Source: CALAED01 sp036555725
Lineage (GTDB): Bacteria; Actinomycetota; Actinomycetes; Streptosporangiales; Streptosporangiaceae
Direction: 5' to 3'
DNA length: 64,000 bases
Assembly: GCA_036555725.1 (NCBI GenBank)
Contig: DATBKU010000072.1
Span: forward strand, 26,406-90,405
Numbering within the stretch: position 1 is the stretch's first letter; every line of letters begins with the position of its first letter. Positions 28,415-37,360 of this stretch are shown piece after piece. Position numbers and translations under genes: made by a program. The notes beneath the pieces were generated by a model that was not told where the DNA came from, did not search any database, and worked only from the letters and a program-made list of their open reading frames with translations.

Positions 28415-28747
28415 TCACGTTACGTCGGCCGGCATCGCGTCGAGCACGGTGAACACCGTGTCGAGGCCGGTGACCTGCAAAATCCGCCGTACCGCCGGGC
28501 GCGGCGCGGCGAGCTCCAGGACGCCGCCCTTCTCCTTTGCCCGCTTCATCGCGGCAAGCAGCACGTTCATTCCGGTCGAGTCACAGAACTCGACCCCGCT
28601 GAGGTCGACCACCACGCGGTCGACGTTCTCTCTCAGGAGAGCCGCGAGCTCCGTCTGGAGACGGGGCGCGGTGTACAGGTCCAGCTCGCCGTTCGCAGTG
28701 ACGACGGCGTGACCTCCCTGAGATGTAGTCGAGACCTTAAGCTCCAC
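28415..28747 (-). CDS. STAS-domain anti-anti-sigma factor
   Basis: 110 residues from GTG at 28747; the ribosome-binding site is weak and GTG at 28756 is an alternative. The whole protein is one STAS domain: VTANGELDLYTAPRLQTEL, VVDLSGVEFCDSTGMNVLL (phosphorylatable Ser in DSTG), LQVTGLDTVFTVLD. Length and motifs match BldG/RsbV-type regulators. A partner kinase of the HATPase type is at 43152. Confidence 0.9.
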   Translation of the reverse strand: MELKVSTTSQGGHAVVTANGELDLYTAPRLQTELAALLRENVDRVVVDLSGVEFCDSTGMNVLLAAMKRAKEKGGVLELAAPRPAVRRILQVTGLDTVFTVLDAMPADVT

Positions 28748-28884
28748 GAGCCGCACACTATCGGGCTGCGGCGCTGTCGGCCAGTGCGTTCTACGGACTG
28801 GGCCATTCCACTCGCACCGGGCCCTGCCCTGCGGGAAGCTTGTCACGTGCGAGAAGAGCTCGGCATTGCGGGGGGTGAGCTCAC

Positions 28885-29256
28885 GTGACCGGCGATCGTT
28901 CCGGGGACGCACAGCGGTTGTGGCTCCGCGAGCGGCTCGAGACGATCCGGACGCGTGCGGAGAAGTCAACGTCGTGGCGCTGCGTGACGCAGTACTTCTC
29001 CCGGCTGATCAACCGTGAAGGCTACGTACCGATCAAGACCAAGGTGTCCCGCGAGGACCTCGCCTTCCTGTCGAGCGCCCGAGACGACATGATCTCCTTC
29101 GCCGAGCTGGGGCTCCGGCTCCTCGAACTGCATCAGCCACGCGACGCGGGCGGCATCTCCAGCGACCCCGACAGCCCGATCCGCCGCTGCCGCGCCTGCA
29201 TGTGGCGCTGGCCCTGCCCGACGTTCCGCGCCATCGAAGACGCCATCGACCGCTGA
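28885..29256 (+). CDS. Small conserved cysteine-containing protein, function unknown
   Basis: 123 residues from GTG at 28885, behind GGGGGTGAG. It is mostly charged helix with a C-terminal motif RRCRACMWRWPCPT (C-x2-C-x5-C) that could bind a metal or be redox-active. I recognise it only as a hypothetical protein type seen in actinomycetes. It converges on the first FG-GAP gene. Confidence 0.7.
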   Translation: MTGDRSGDAQRLWLRERLETIRTRAEKSTSWRCVTQYFSRLINREGYVPIKTKVSREDLAFLSSARDDMISFAELGLRLLELHQPRDAGGISSDPDSPIRRCRACMWRWPCPTFRAIEDAIDR

Positions 29257-29282
29257 GCGCCCGGCCAGGCGGCCGCTCTGGG

Positions 29283-30863
29283 TCAGGTCCGGTTGAGGCG
29301 GATGCCGAGGTTGGCGCTCTGGCCGGACAGGCCGAGCGACGGCGCGTCGTAGGCGACCAGGCCGGACAGGTGCGTGCCGGTGGCCGAGCCAGGCAGGATC
29401 AGCGCGTAGCCCTCGCTGCCGTTCTCGAACGGAGCGCTGCTGACCATCTCGGCGTCACCGTCGCCGTTGGTGTCGGCCATGGCGACGGACCAGCCATACC
29501 GGTCGCTCTTTTCGGCCGCACCGGGCACGCCGGTGCTGTCCTGGGTGCAGGACCCGGCACCGGTGCCGGTGAGGCCGCTCGCCGAGCCGTATAGCATCCA
29601 CGTCCCGCCGGCGTCCGCGATAGTGCCGATGTCCTCGCTGGGCGCACCGACCGCGAGGTCGGCCTTGCCGTCGCCGTTGGCGTCGCCCGCGGCGATCGAG
29701 TAGCCGAAGCGGTCGCCCGCCTCACCGCCGCCCGGGACGCCCGCGGTGTCCTGGCTGATCGAGTACGCACTGGCCTCGTCGATGCCGGCAGCGGCACCCC
29801 GGTAGACCGTGATCAGCCCGCCGAACGCCTTGGCGTCGGAGGGCGCGCTCACCGCGACGTCGGCATGCCCGTCGCCGTCGAAGTCACCGGTCGCGACGTC
29901 GCCGAGCTCGACCAGCGGCACCGTGCCCGCCGTGTCGACGAACGGCTGGGCCCCGCCGGGGTAGACGGTGACGCCGAACTGGTACGGGCTGACGTCGTCG
30001 TCGGCCCAGCCCATGGCGACGTCGTCGAAGCCGTCGCCGGTCACATCGCCGGTGACGAAGCTGATCCAGTCCAGCTTGGTCGTCGGGTCGGCGGCGGCCG
30101 CCAACGTACCGGCCTTGGCCGCCTTGGCGGACGGATCGGCGGACGGCGTGATCTTGTGCGCGGTGAAGGCGGCCTTGGCCGGCTTGGCCAGCAGTGTCTT
30201 CAGCTGCGCCGCCGTCGGCTTGGCGGGCACGGTGAGCTCGTAGAACGTAGCCGCGCCCGGCGACGACGCGACCAGCGTCGGCGTGCCGTCCTTGTCGAAA
30301 TCACCGGCCGCCAGGGTCAGCCCGAGCCGGTGGCCGTTGCCGGGGCCCTTGTTGTTACCCTCCGGGTCCTTGGGCTCGGCCAGCCAGACCGAGGTGGCCG
30401 ACAGCCCGGACGGCGAGCCGTAGATGACCGTGATGCCGCCGCCGTCGGTCGCCGTCGCGGCCGTACCGTCGTCGGCGGTGTAGGCGTAGTCCTCCTCCGG
30501 GGCGCCGACCGCAAGGTCCGCATAACCGTCGCCGTCGAAGTCGGCCGAGGCCACCGAGTATCCCCAGTGGTCACCCGCCTCGGAGCTGCCCGCGACGCCC
30601 GCGCTGCTCTGGCTGACGACCTGCTTCTTGGCCGCGCTGGTGCCGCTCGCCGAGCCGTACAGAATCGTGACGAACCCGGCGTTCGCCACCGTGCCCACCG
30701 TGCCGTAGGGGCTGCCCAGGGCCACGTCGCGGAAGCCGTCGCCGTTGAAGTCGTACGGCTTCGCCGGCCCGGCGGCCAAGGCGGTCGGCGTGAGGCCGAC
30801 CAGGCCGTACGCTGCCAGCGCGGCGACGGCGAGCGCCGACGCGGCGCACGCTCTGCTGCCCAT
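29283..30863 (-). CDS. Secreted FG-GAP (VCBS) beta-propeller protein, paralog 1
   Basis: 526 residues from ATG at 30863 (GGAGG six bases upstream). A signal peptide ends ALAAG near residue 31. Seven calcium-loop motifs of form D-x-[DN]-x-D-G follow, including DFNGDGFRD, DFDGDGYAD, DVTGDGFDD and DANGDGKAD, spaced for a seven-bladed integrin-alpha-like propeller. There are no catalytic domains or cell-wall anchors. The C-terminus (SLGLSGQSANLGIRLNR) matches paralog 2. Likely an extracellular binding protein; ligand unknown. Confidence 0.9.
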   Translation of the reverse strand: MGSRACAASALAVAALAAYGLVGLTPTALAAGPAKPYDFNGDGFRDVALGSPYGTVGTVANAGFVTILYGSASGTSAAKKQVVSQSSAGVAGSSEAGDHWGYSVASADFDGDGYADLAVGAPEEDYAYTADDGTAATATDGGGITVIYGSPSGLSATSVWLAEPKDPEGNNKGPGNGHRLGLTLAAGDFDKDGTPTLVASSPGAATFYELTVPAKPTAAQLKTLLAKPAKAAFTAHKITPSADPSAKAAKAGTLAAAADPTTKLDWISFVTGDVTGDGFDDVAMGWADDDVSPYQFGVTVYPGGAQPFVDTAGTVPLVELGDVATGDFDGDGHADVAVSAPSDAKAFGGLITVYRGAAAGIDEASAYSISQDTAGVPGGGEAGDRFGYSIAAGDANGDGKADLAVGAPSEDIGTIADAGGTWMLYGSASGLTGTGAGSCTQDSTGVPGAAEKSDRYGWSVAMADTNGDGDAEMVSSAPFENGSEGYALILPGSATGTHLSGLVAYDAPSLGLSGQSANLGIRLNRT

Positions 30864-31046
30864 GAGTACCTCCAGGCGGATCGCGCTGAGCTGGTGTGTT
30901 GCCCTGCGGCGACGGTTGACGGCAGCCCCGCGTATCACTTGGGTTCATCCGTGATTCACAAGGCATCAGCAGATTAGTCGTAAACCACCCGTTTCACCGC
31001 AGGTCGTAACAGAACTGTCATCCACCACCTGGCGAGGAACACGCTC

Positions 31047-32606
31047 CTAGAGGCTGCGGTTGAGGCGGATGCCGAGGTTGGCGCTCCTGCCGGACAGACC
31101 GAGCGACGGCGCGTCGTACGCGACGAGGCCGGACAGCGTCGTACCGCCGTCCGAGCCGGGCAGCAGGAGCGCGTAGCCCTCGTTGCCGTTCTCGAACGGG
31201 GCGCCGCTGATCATCTCGGCCCTGCCGTCGCCGTCGGTGTCGGCCATGCCGACCGTCCAGCCGTACCGGTCGCTCTGCTCCGGGGCTCCCGGCACGCCCG
31301 GGCTGTCCTGGTTGCAGGCGCCGGACCCGGCGCCGGTGAGGCCCTTCGCCGAGCCGTACAGCATCCACGTGGCTCCGGCGTCGGCCGTGGTGCCGATGTC
31401 CTCGTACGGCGCGCCCACCGCGAGGTCCGCTCTGCCGTCGCCGTCGGTGTCGGCGGCCGACAGCGAGTAGCCGAAGGCGTCCCCCGCCTCGCCGGCGCCG
31501 CTGACGCCCTCGGTGTCCTGGCTGATCGAGTACGAACCGGCCTCATCGATACCGGCGGCGGCACCCCGGTAGATCGTGACCAGGCCCCCGAACGCCTTTG
31601 CGTCCGAGGGCGAGCTCACGGCCAGGTCGGTGAAACCGTCGCCGTCGAAGTCACCCGCGGCGACGTCGCTGCCCTCGGTGAGCTCCACCGTTCCCGCCGT
31701 GTCGACGAACGGATCCGCCGCGCCTGGGTACACGGTCACGCCGAACTGGTACGACCCGGCGTCGTCGTCGGTCCACCCGAGTGCGAGGTCAGGGTAGCCG
31801 TCGCCGGTCACGTCGCCGGTGGCCAGGCTGAGCCAGCTCAGCTTGTTGGTCGTGGCGGCGGCCGCGAGCGTGCTCGCCTTGCCGGGCACCTTGATCGCGT
31901 GCGCCGTGAAGCGCGCCTTGGCGGGCTTGCTGAGCAACGTCGTCAGCTGGGCGATCGTCGGCTTGTCCGGAACGGTGAAGTCATAGAACGTGGCCGACCC
32001 CGGCGCGGAGGCGATCAGGGTGGGAGTGCCGTCCTTGTCATAGTCGCCGGTCGTCAGGGTCAGCCCGAGCCGGTGCCCGTCCCCGGGGCCCGCGTTGTTG
32101 CCTTCGGGATCCTTGGGCTCGGCCAGCCAGACCGACGCATCGGACAATCCCGCGGGCGACCCGTAGATGACCGTGAGTCCGCCGCCGTCGGTCGCGGTCG
32201 CGGCCGTACCGTCGTCGGCGGTGTACGCGTAGTCCTCGTCGGGCGCGCCGACGACCAGGTCGGCATAGCCGTCGCCGTCGAAATCGGCCGAACCGACGGC
32301 GTATCCCCAGTGGTCGCCGCTCTCCGAACTGCCCGCGATGCCCGCGCTGCTCTGGCTGACGACCTGCTTGCTCGCCGCGCTGGTGCCGTTCGGCGAGCCG
32401 TACAAGACGGTCACGAAGCCGGCGTTCGCCACCGTGCCGACCGTGCCGTACGGGCTGCCGAGCACCACATCCTGGTAGCCGTCGCCGTTGAAGTCGTACG
32501 GCTTCGCCGGACCCGCCGCCGACGCCGACGACGCGAGCCCGGCCAGTCCGAATGCCGCCAGCGCCGCCACGGCGGCGACGGTCATGGAGCGCGTCGCAAT
32601 TCCCAT
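31047..32606 (-). CDS. Secreted FG-GAP beta-propeller protein, paralog 2
   Basis: 519 residues with a signal peptide (about 1-31, ending SASAAG). Seven D-x-[DN]-x-D-G type loops: DFNGDGYQD, DFDGDGYAD, DYDKDGTP, DVTGDGYPD, DFDGDGFTD and two DTDGDGRA repeats. It aligns over its whole length with paralog 1, and its signal peptide is nearly identical to that of paralog 3. Same strand as its siblings, each with its own leader, so probably separate transcription units. Confidence 0.9.
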   Translation of the reverse strand: MGIATRSMTVAAVAALAAFGLAGLASSASAAGPAKPYDFNGDGYQDVVLGSPYGTVGTVANAGFVTVLYGSPNGTSAASKQVVSQSSAGIAGSSESGDHWGYAVGSADFDGDGYADLVVGAPDEDYAYTADDGTAATATDGGGLTVIYGSPAGLSDASVWLAEPKDPEGNNAGPGDGHRLGLTLTTGDYDKDGTPTLIASAPGSATFYDFTVPDKPTIAQLTTLLSKPAKARFTAHAIKVPGKASTLAAAATTNKLSWLSLATGDVTGDGYPDLALGWTDDDAGSYQFGVTVYPGAADPFVDTAGTVELTEGSDVAAGDFDGDGFTDLAVSSPSDAKAFGGLVTIYRGAAAGIDEAGSYSISQDTEGVSGAGEAGDAFGYSLSAADTDGDGRADLAVGAPYEDIGTTADAGATWMLYGSAKGLTGAGSGACNQDSPGVPGAPEQSDRYGWTVGMADTDGDGRAEMISGAPFENGNEGYALLLPGSDGGTTLSGLVAYDAPSLGLSGRSANLGIRLNRSL

Positions 32607-32756
32607 GAAGGGCCCCCACCCGGAAAAGGACAGAGATCAGGTACCGTCTGGGTTCCCCGTGACGGCCCTTGGTGGACGCTTCACAGGACACAGGGGTTTA
32701 CCACTGGTTAACCAGATGCCCGTGAAACACACGGTTCGTAGGGCTTTGCAGCAAAA

Positions 32757-32785
32757 GGGCGGGCGCCCCGTCGGCGCGCCCGCCC
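32757..32785 (-). terminator. Rho-independent terminator after paralog 3
   Basis: A perfect 10-bp GC stem (GGGCGGGCGC with GCGCCCGCCC, 9-nt loop), followed on the minus strand by TTTT. It lies just downstream of the stop of the FG-GAP gene at 32801. Confidence 0.85.
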
Positions 32786-32800
32786 GTTCCGTTCGTTGTG

Positions 32801-34318
32801 TCAGCCGAGCCGTCCGAGCCGGCGGCCGATCTCGGCCTTCTTGCCGGTCACGCCGAACGTCGTCGCGGTGATGCCCAGCGAGCCGGTACCGGTGACCCCC
32901 GTCGAGACGCCCTTGAGCCACGACACCATGCCGTCGCCGACGTTCTCGGCCGGCGCGCCCGCCGACAGGTCCGCGAAACCGTCCTTGTTGTTGTCCAGCA
33001 GCGCGACCTGGGTGCCCATCTTGTCGTTGGTCTCGCAGCCGCCCGGTACCCCGGCCGTGTTCTGCGTGATCATCTGCGAACCCGTGCCGGTCAGCCCGCT
33101 GGCCGAGCCGTACAGCAGCCACGTGGCGCCGGCGTCCGCCGCCGTGCCGATGTCCTCGGTCGGCCCGCCGACCGCCAAGTCAGCCTTGCCGTCCTTGTTG
33201 ATGTCACCCGCGGCGACCGACGCGCCGAACGCGTCCCCCGCCTCGCCGCCTCCCGGAACGGAGGCCGTGTCCTGATTGACGACGTACGAGGCGTCCGCGG
33301 TCACATTGCCGACCCCGCCCTTGAACACCTTGACTTGCCCGCCCTGGTGGTCGGCGTCCGGTGTCTGGCCGACCGCGACATCCGCGAAGGAGTCACCGTC
33401 GAAGTCGCCCGCCGTCACCGAGTTGACGTCCGTGAGGACGACCGACGGGGTGCCCAGATCGCCCTGATTCGTACTGTCGAGCACCCCTGGGAAGACGAAG
33501 AAGCCGTGCACGTCGCCCGTCGGCGCGTCCGCGTCGAACCAGGCGTAGACCAGGTCGTCGTGACCGTCGCCGGTCACGTCGCCGGTGGCGATCCAGGAGT
33601 TGTTGACGTCGTCCGCGGACAGCGTCGTGATGCCGCCCTTGCGATTCTTGGCCTTGGACGGGTTCACGACCTTGCCGGGATGCGGGGTCCGGCCCGTCGC
33701 CGTCGCCTTGGCGACGGCCGCGGTGGGCCCGAAGAAGAACCACGCGAAATTGCTGGTGCCCGGAATCGTAATGAACAGCTCGGGGAAGCCGTCGTGCTCG
33801 ATGTCGCCGACCGACAGGCTTTCTCCCCACCGGTGGCCGGCGGCGGGCGCGCCGAACTCATCGGCCGCACTCGACGCAGCCGCGGAAAGGCCGGACGACG
33901 TACCCCACAAGAAGTCGACGGTGCCGGCATTGGCGCCGTTCGTGGTGTCCTCGTCGGGCACACCGACGGCGAGGTCGGCGAAACCGTCCTGGTTGAAGTC
34001 CGCCGAGGCGAGCGAGTAGCCGAAGTGGTCACTGGTCTCCGGCGTACCGGGCACCCCGGCGGTGGCCTGGCTGAAGACCTGATGCTTACCCGTGTTGAGG
34101 CCGTTGCTCGACCCATAGACGATGTCGACGAAACCGGCGAACTTCGCGCTGCCGGCCGTGCCGTACGGGCTGCCGATCGCCAGGTCGGTGAAACCGTCCC
34201 CGTTGAAGTCGTACGGCTTGGCGGTCGCCGCCGAAGCCGACGGTGCGAGGCCTGCCAGCCCGAACGCCGCAAGCGCCGCCACGGCGGCAATGGTTGTGGA
34301 GCGCGTCGCAATGCCCAT
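32801..34318 (-). CDS. Secreted FG-GAP beta-propeller protein, paralog 3
   Basis: 505 residues with a signal peptide (about 1-30, ending SASAA). Seven repeat loops: DFNGDGFTD, DFNQDGFAD, DIEHDGFPE, DVTGDGHDD, DFDGDSFAD, DINKDGKAD, DNNKDGFAD. The C-terminus (FGVTGKKAEIGRRLGRLG) is shared with paralog 4 and differs from paralogs 1 and 2, so the array consists of two pairs. A 101-bp stretch is identical to paralog 4. Confidence 0.9.
   Translation of the reverse strand: MGIATRSTTIAAVAALAAFGLAGLAPSASAATAKPYDFNGDGFTDLAIGSPYGTAGSAKFAGFVDIVYGSSNGLNTGKHQVFSQATAGVPGTPETSDHFGYSLASADFNQDGFADLAVGVPDEDTTNGANAGTVDFLWGTSSGLSAAASSAADEFGAPAAGHRWGESLSVGDIEHDGFPELFITIPGTSNFAWFFFGPTAAVAKATATGRTPHPGKVVNPSKAKNRKGGITTLSADDVNNSWIATGDVTGDGHDDLVYAWFDADAPTGDVHGFFVFPGVLDSTNQGDLGTPSVVLTDVNSVTAGDFDGDSFADVAVGQTPDADHQGGQVKVFKGGVGNVTADASYVVNQDTASVPGGGEAGDAFGASVAAGDINKDGKADLAVGGPTEDIGTAADAGATWLLYGSASGLTGTGSQMITQNTAGVPGGCETNDKMGTQVALLDNNKDGFADLSAGAPAENVGDGMVSWLKGVSTGVTGTGSLGITATTFGVTGKKAEIGRRLGRLG
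34077..34177. repeat. 101-bp identical segment, copy in paralog 3
   Basis: Identical base for base to 35816-35916 in paralog 4, although the surrounding code has diverged. A further 38-bp identical block follows after a few differences. It encodes part of the first two propeller repeats. Confidence 0.9.
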
Positions 34319-34447
34319 GAGTCCCCACGCAATTTGTACGGGTTTGTCGCTTATTGGGAGACGCCCCGTAGGACAGGGCGGTTTACTACCCGTTAACCAT
34401 ATGCGCGCTCATCGCGTGTCACGACGTTTCGTAACGGCTTCGCAACA

Positions 34448-34479
34448 TCAGGGCGGGCACCCCCGTGCGCCCGCCCTGA
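34448..34479. terminator. Hairpin terminator after paralog 4
   Basis: A perfect 11-bp stem TCAGGGCGGGC / GCCCGCCCTGA with a 10-nt loop, just downstream of the paralog 4 stop. The clear T-run (GTTTT) is on the plus-strand side; on the minus strand TGTTG follows. It resembles the paralog 3 terminator. Confidence 0.65.
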
Positions 34480-34503
34480 CGTTTTCCTAGGTCAGCTTTC
34501 CGG

Positions 34504-36063
34504 TCAGCCGAGCCGTCCGAGTCGGCGGCCGATTTCGGCCTTCTTACCGGTCACGCCGAACGTGGTCGCCGTGATGCCCAGCGACCCGGTCCCGGTGACG
34601 CCCGCCGTGACGCCTTCGAGCCACGACACCATGCCGTCCCCGGCGTTCTCCGCCGGCGCACCGGCCAGCAGATCGGCGAAGCCGTCGTTGTTGGTGTCCA
34701 GCAGAGACACCTGCGTGCCCATCTTGTCGCCGGTCTCGCAGCCGCCCGGCACACCGGCCGTGTTCTGCGTGATCCCTTGTGACCCCGCCCCGGTCAACCC
34801 GGTCGCCGAGCCGTACAGCATGACAGCCGAGCCGGCGTCGGCCGCCGAGTCGACATCCTCGGTCGGCACGCCGACCGCGAGATCGGCCTTGCCGTCCTTG
34901 TTGACGTCCCCCGCGGCCACCGACGCGCCGAACGCGTCACCCGCCTCGTCGTTCCCGGGAACGGACGGCGAGCCTTGGTTGAGCACGGTGGTGGGAGCGT
35001 CCGGGTTCACGTTGGTGGCCGAGCCCTCGTAGACCGCGATCTGCCCGCCGAGATGCGTGGCATCCGGGGTCTGCCCGAGCGCGACATCGTCGAAGCCGTC
35101 CCCGTCGAAGTCGCCAGCGGTCAGGGAGCTGACCTGGGTATCGATCAGTTCCGCGGTGGTGCCGTCCAGCGCGCCCAGGCCGGTCTCGGAGTCGATGACG
35201 CCGGTCAGGACCTGGAAGCCGTGCACAGTTTCGCCGTCGGCGTCGTACCAGCCGACGACGAGATCGCCGAGATTGTCGCCGGTGACATTGCCCGTGGCGA
35301 AGAACGTGGTGTTGACGTCCTCTTCGGATTGGGCCGTGACCTCGCCCTTGGTCTTGTTGGCCGAGGCGATGGCGAGCCCCTTGCCCGGGTGCGGCGTGCG
35401 GGTCTTGGCCACCGCCTTTGCCGTGGGAACCGGGGTGAAGTCGAACCAATTGAACATGCCGGCGCCCGGAACCGAGTAGAACAGGTCCGACCAGCCGTTC
35501 CGGTCGATGTCGCCGACGGACAGCGTTTCGCCGAAGCGGTGGCTGGGGCCCGGGCCCACGATTACTTCGCCGGTAGTCGGATCTGTCAGGGTGGGTTCCA
35601 CCGTCGCGCTCGAATCCGTCCCGGAGAGGCCGGCCGCGGAGCCCCACAGGATCTGCAGGTATCCGGCGTTGGCGCCGTCCGCGGTGTCCTCGTCGGGCAC
35701 GCCGACCGCGAGGTCGGCGAAACCGTCATGGTCGAAGTCGGCCGACGTAAGTGAGTTGCCGAAGTGGTCGCTGGTCTCCGGGCTGCCGGCGATGCCGGCG
35801 CTGGCCTGGCTGAAAACCTGATGCTTACCCGTGTTGAGGCCGTTGCTCGACCCATAGACGATGTCGACGAAACCGGCGAACTTCGCGCTGCCGGCCGTGC
35901 CGTACGGGCTGCCGATGGCCACGTCGGTGATGCCGTCCCCGTTGAAGTCGTACGGCTTGGCGGTCGCCGCGGAGGCCGGCGACGCGAGCCCGATAAGGCT
36001 CAGCCCACTCAGGGCGGTAATGGCGGCGATAGCCAGCCCCCGCACCTTGCCACTAGGACGCAA
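34504..36063 (-). CDS. Secreted FG-GAP beta-propeller protein, paralog 4 (TTG start)
   Basis: 519 residues. No ATG/GTG gives a sensible signal peptide. TTG at 36063 does (RPSGKVRGLAIAAITALSG onward, ending ASPASAA) and has GGGGAGG five bases upstream, so I choose it. Seven loop positions: DFNGDGITD, DFDHDGFAD, DIDRNGWSD, NVTGDNLGD, DFDGDGFDD, DVNKDGKAD, DTNNDGFAD. Loops 3 and 4 have lost canonical calcium residues. Closest relative is paralog 3. Confidence 0.87.
   Translation of the reverse strand: MRPSGKVRGLAIAAITALSGLSLIGLASPASAATAKPYDFNGDGITDVAIGSPYGTAGSAKFAGFVDIVYGSSNGLNTGKHQVFSQASAGIAGSPETSDHFGNSLTSADFDHDGFADLAVGVPDEDTADGANAGYLQILWGSAAGLSGTDSSATVEPTLTDPTTGEVIVGPGPSHRFGETLSVGDIDRNGWSDLFYSVPGAGMFNWFDFTPVPTAKAVAKTRTPHPGKGLAIASANKTKGEVTAQSEEDVNTTFFATGNVTGDNLGDLVVGWYDADGETVHGFQVLTGVIDSETGLGALDGTTAELIDTQVSSLTAGDFDGDGFDDVALGQTPDATHLGGQIAVYEGSATNVNPDAPTTVLNQGSPSVPGNDEAGDAFGASVAAGDVNKDGKADLAVGVPTEDVDSAADAGSAVMLYGSATGLTGAGSQGITQNTAGVPGGCETGDKMGTQVSLLDTNNDGFADLLAGAPAENAGDGMVSWLEGVTAGVTGTGSLGITATTFGVTGKKAEIGRRLGRLG
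35816..35916. repeat. 101-bp identical segment, copy in paralog 4
   Basis: Partner of 34077-34177. The exact identity, including silent positions, points to recent gene conversion or duplication. Confidence 0.9.
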
Positions 36064-36244
36064 AGGGATCCTCCCCGCTATTTGCGCACACCGATATGCG
36101 CACGCGTGAGATTGACGCCCGGAACTGATAACTGGTTTACCGGTTTTCTCGCTTCTTCGGACGTCTTTCAAGGCGTACACATTTCCGGCTCAAACGGTGT
36201 CACTGCGTGATCGTCGAGCGGCGGGCCTTAGGTCGTCAGGTCCA

Positions 36245-37360
36245 TTAAGGGTGGAGCGGGAGGTGAATGGTGAAGCGGCAGCCGGGGCCTGCGTTGGTGA
36301 CAACGATGCGGCCCGCGTGGGCCTCGATGATGCCGCGGGTGATGGCGAGGCCGAGTCCGGCGCCGCCGCCGGGGGTGCGGGCGGACTCGCCGCGGAAGGC
36401 GATGTCGAAGACGCGCGGGAGGTCTTGGTCGGGGATGCCGCCGCAGCCGTCGGCCACGCTCACGCAGGCCATGCCGTCCTCGACGGCGCCGGCGATCTCG
36501 ATGGTGCCGTCGCTCTGGGTGTGCCGGATCGCGTTGACGACGAGGTTACGCAGCGCCCGGCCGAGTTCGGCCGCATCGACCTCGACGGGGAGGTCGGGGC
36601 CCGCGTCGCCGCGCAGCCGTACCCCTTTGGCGCGGGCGAGCGGCTCGGCGCCGGCGACCGTGTCGGCGATCAGGTCGGCGAGGCCGATGCGCTGCCGCGA
36701 CAGCCGCAGCGCGCCCGCGTGGATGCGCGACAACTCGAACAGGTCGTCGACCATCTCCGACAGCCGGTCGACCTCGACGCGCATCCGCCGGTGGTAGCGG
36801 CGCGTGGTCTCCGGGTCGGTGACCACCTCGTCCTCCAGCGCCTCGGCCATCGCGCGCAGCCCGGCCAGCGGCGTCCGCAGGTCGTGGCTGACCCAGGCGA
36901 CCAACTCGCGGCGGCTCGCCTCCAGGGTCTGCTCGCGCTGGTGCGCCGCGCCCAGCCGGCCGTATGCCTCCTCGAGCTCCCGCGCCAGCTCGGCCAGCTC
37001 GGCGGGCAGCCGTTCGTCCGGCACGCGGTAGCGGCCGGCCCGTACGGCCTCGAGGAGCGTCCGGTTCGCGGCGATCAGCCGGCGGCCGAGCAGCAGCGAT
37101 ACGCCGAGGCCGACGAGCCCGGCCACGATCACGACGGTGAGGGCCACCGCCCGGTCGTGATCGGAGATCATCATCGCCAGCGTGTTCGCGACGATGCCGG
37201 CGATGGTGGCGGTGACCGTGGCCGCGGCGACGACGGCGAGCTGCGTGGCGACGGACCGCGTACGAAGGAGATGCAGCACGCCGAGGCCCGCGGCGGCGAC
37301 GAGCAGGGCGGCCCCGGCGGCGTATGCGGCCACCTCGAGCAGACCCCGCATGGACATCAT
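36245..37360 (-). CDS. Membrane sensor histidine kinase
   Basis: 371 residues. Membrane helices lie at about 8-30, 42-64 and 74-94 with almost no extracytoplasmic loop, so the signal is probably sensed in the membrane. Then a HAMP-like linker, HisKA with phospho-acceptor His in WVSHDLRTPLAG, and HATPase_c with N box LRNLVVNAIRHT and G box GGAGLGLAI. The start overlaps the response-regulator stop (ATGA), so the pair is coupled. Signal unknown. Confidence 0.93.
   Translation of the reverse strand: MMSMRGLLEVAAYAAGAALLVAAAGLGVLHLLRTRSVATQLAVVAAATVTATIAGIVANTLAMMISDHDRAVALTVVIVAGLVGLGVSLLLGRRLIAANRTLLEAVRAGRYRVPDERLPAELAELARELEEAYGRLGAAHQREQTLEASRRELVAWVSHDLRTPLAGLRAMAEALEDEVVTDPETTRRYHRRMRVEVDRLSEMVDDLFELSRIHAGALRLSRQRIGLADLIADTVAGAEPLARAKGVRLRGDAGPDLPVEVDAAELGRALRNLVVNAIRHTQSDGTIEIAGAVEDGMACVSVADGCGGIPDQDLPRVFDIAFRGESARTPGGGAGLGLAITRGIIEAHAGRIVVTNAGPGCRFTIHLPLHP

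Noticed and set aside
29283..36063. FG-GAP proteins as sortase substrates
   Set aside because: No LAxTG/LPxTG motif, hydrophobic stretch or basic tail at any of the four C-termini.
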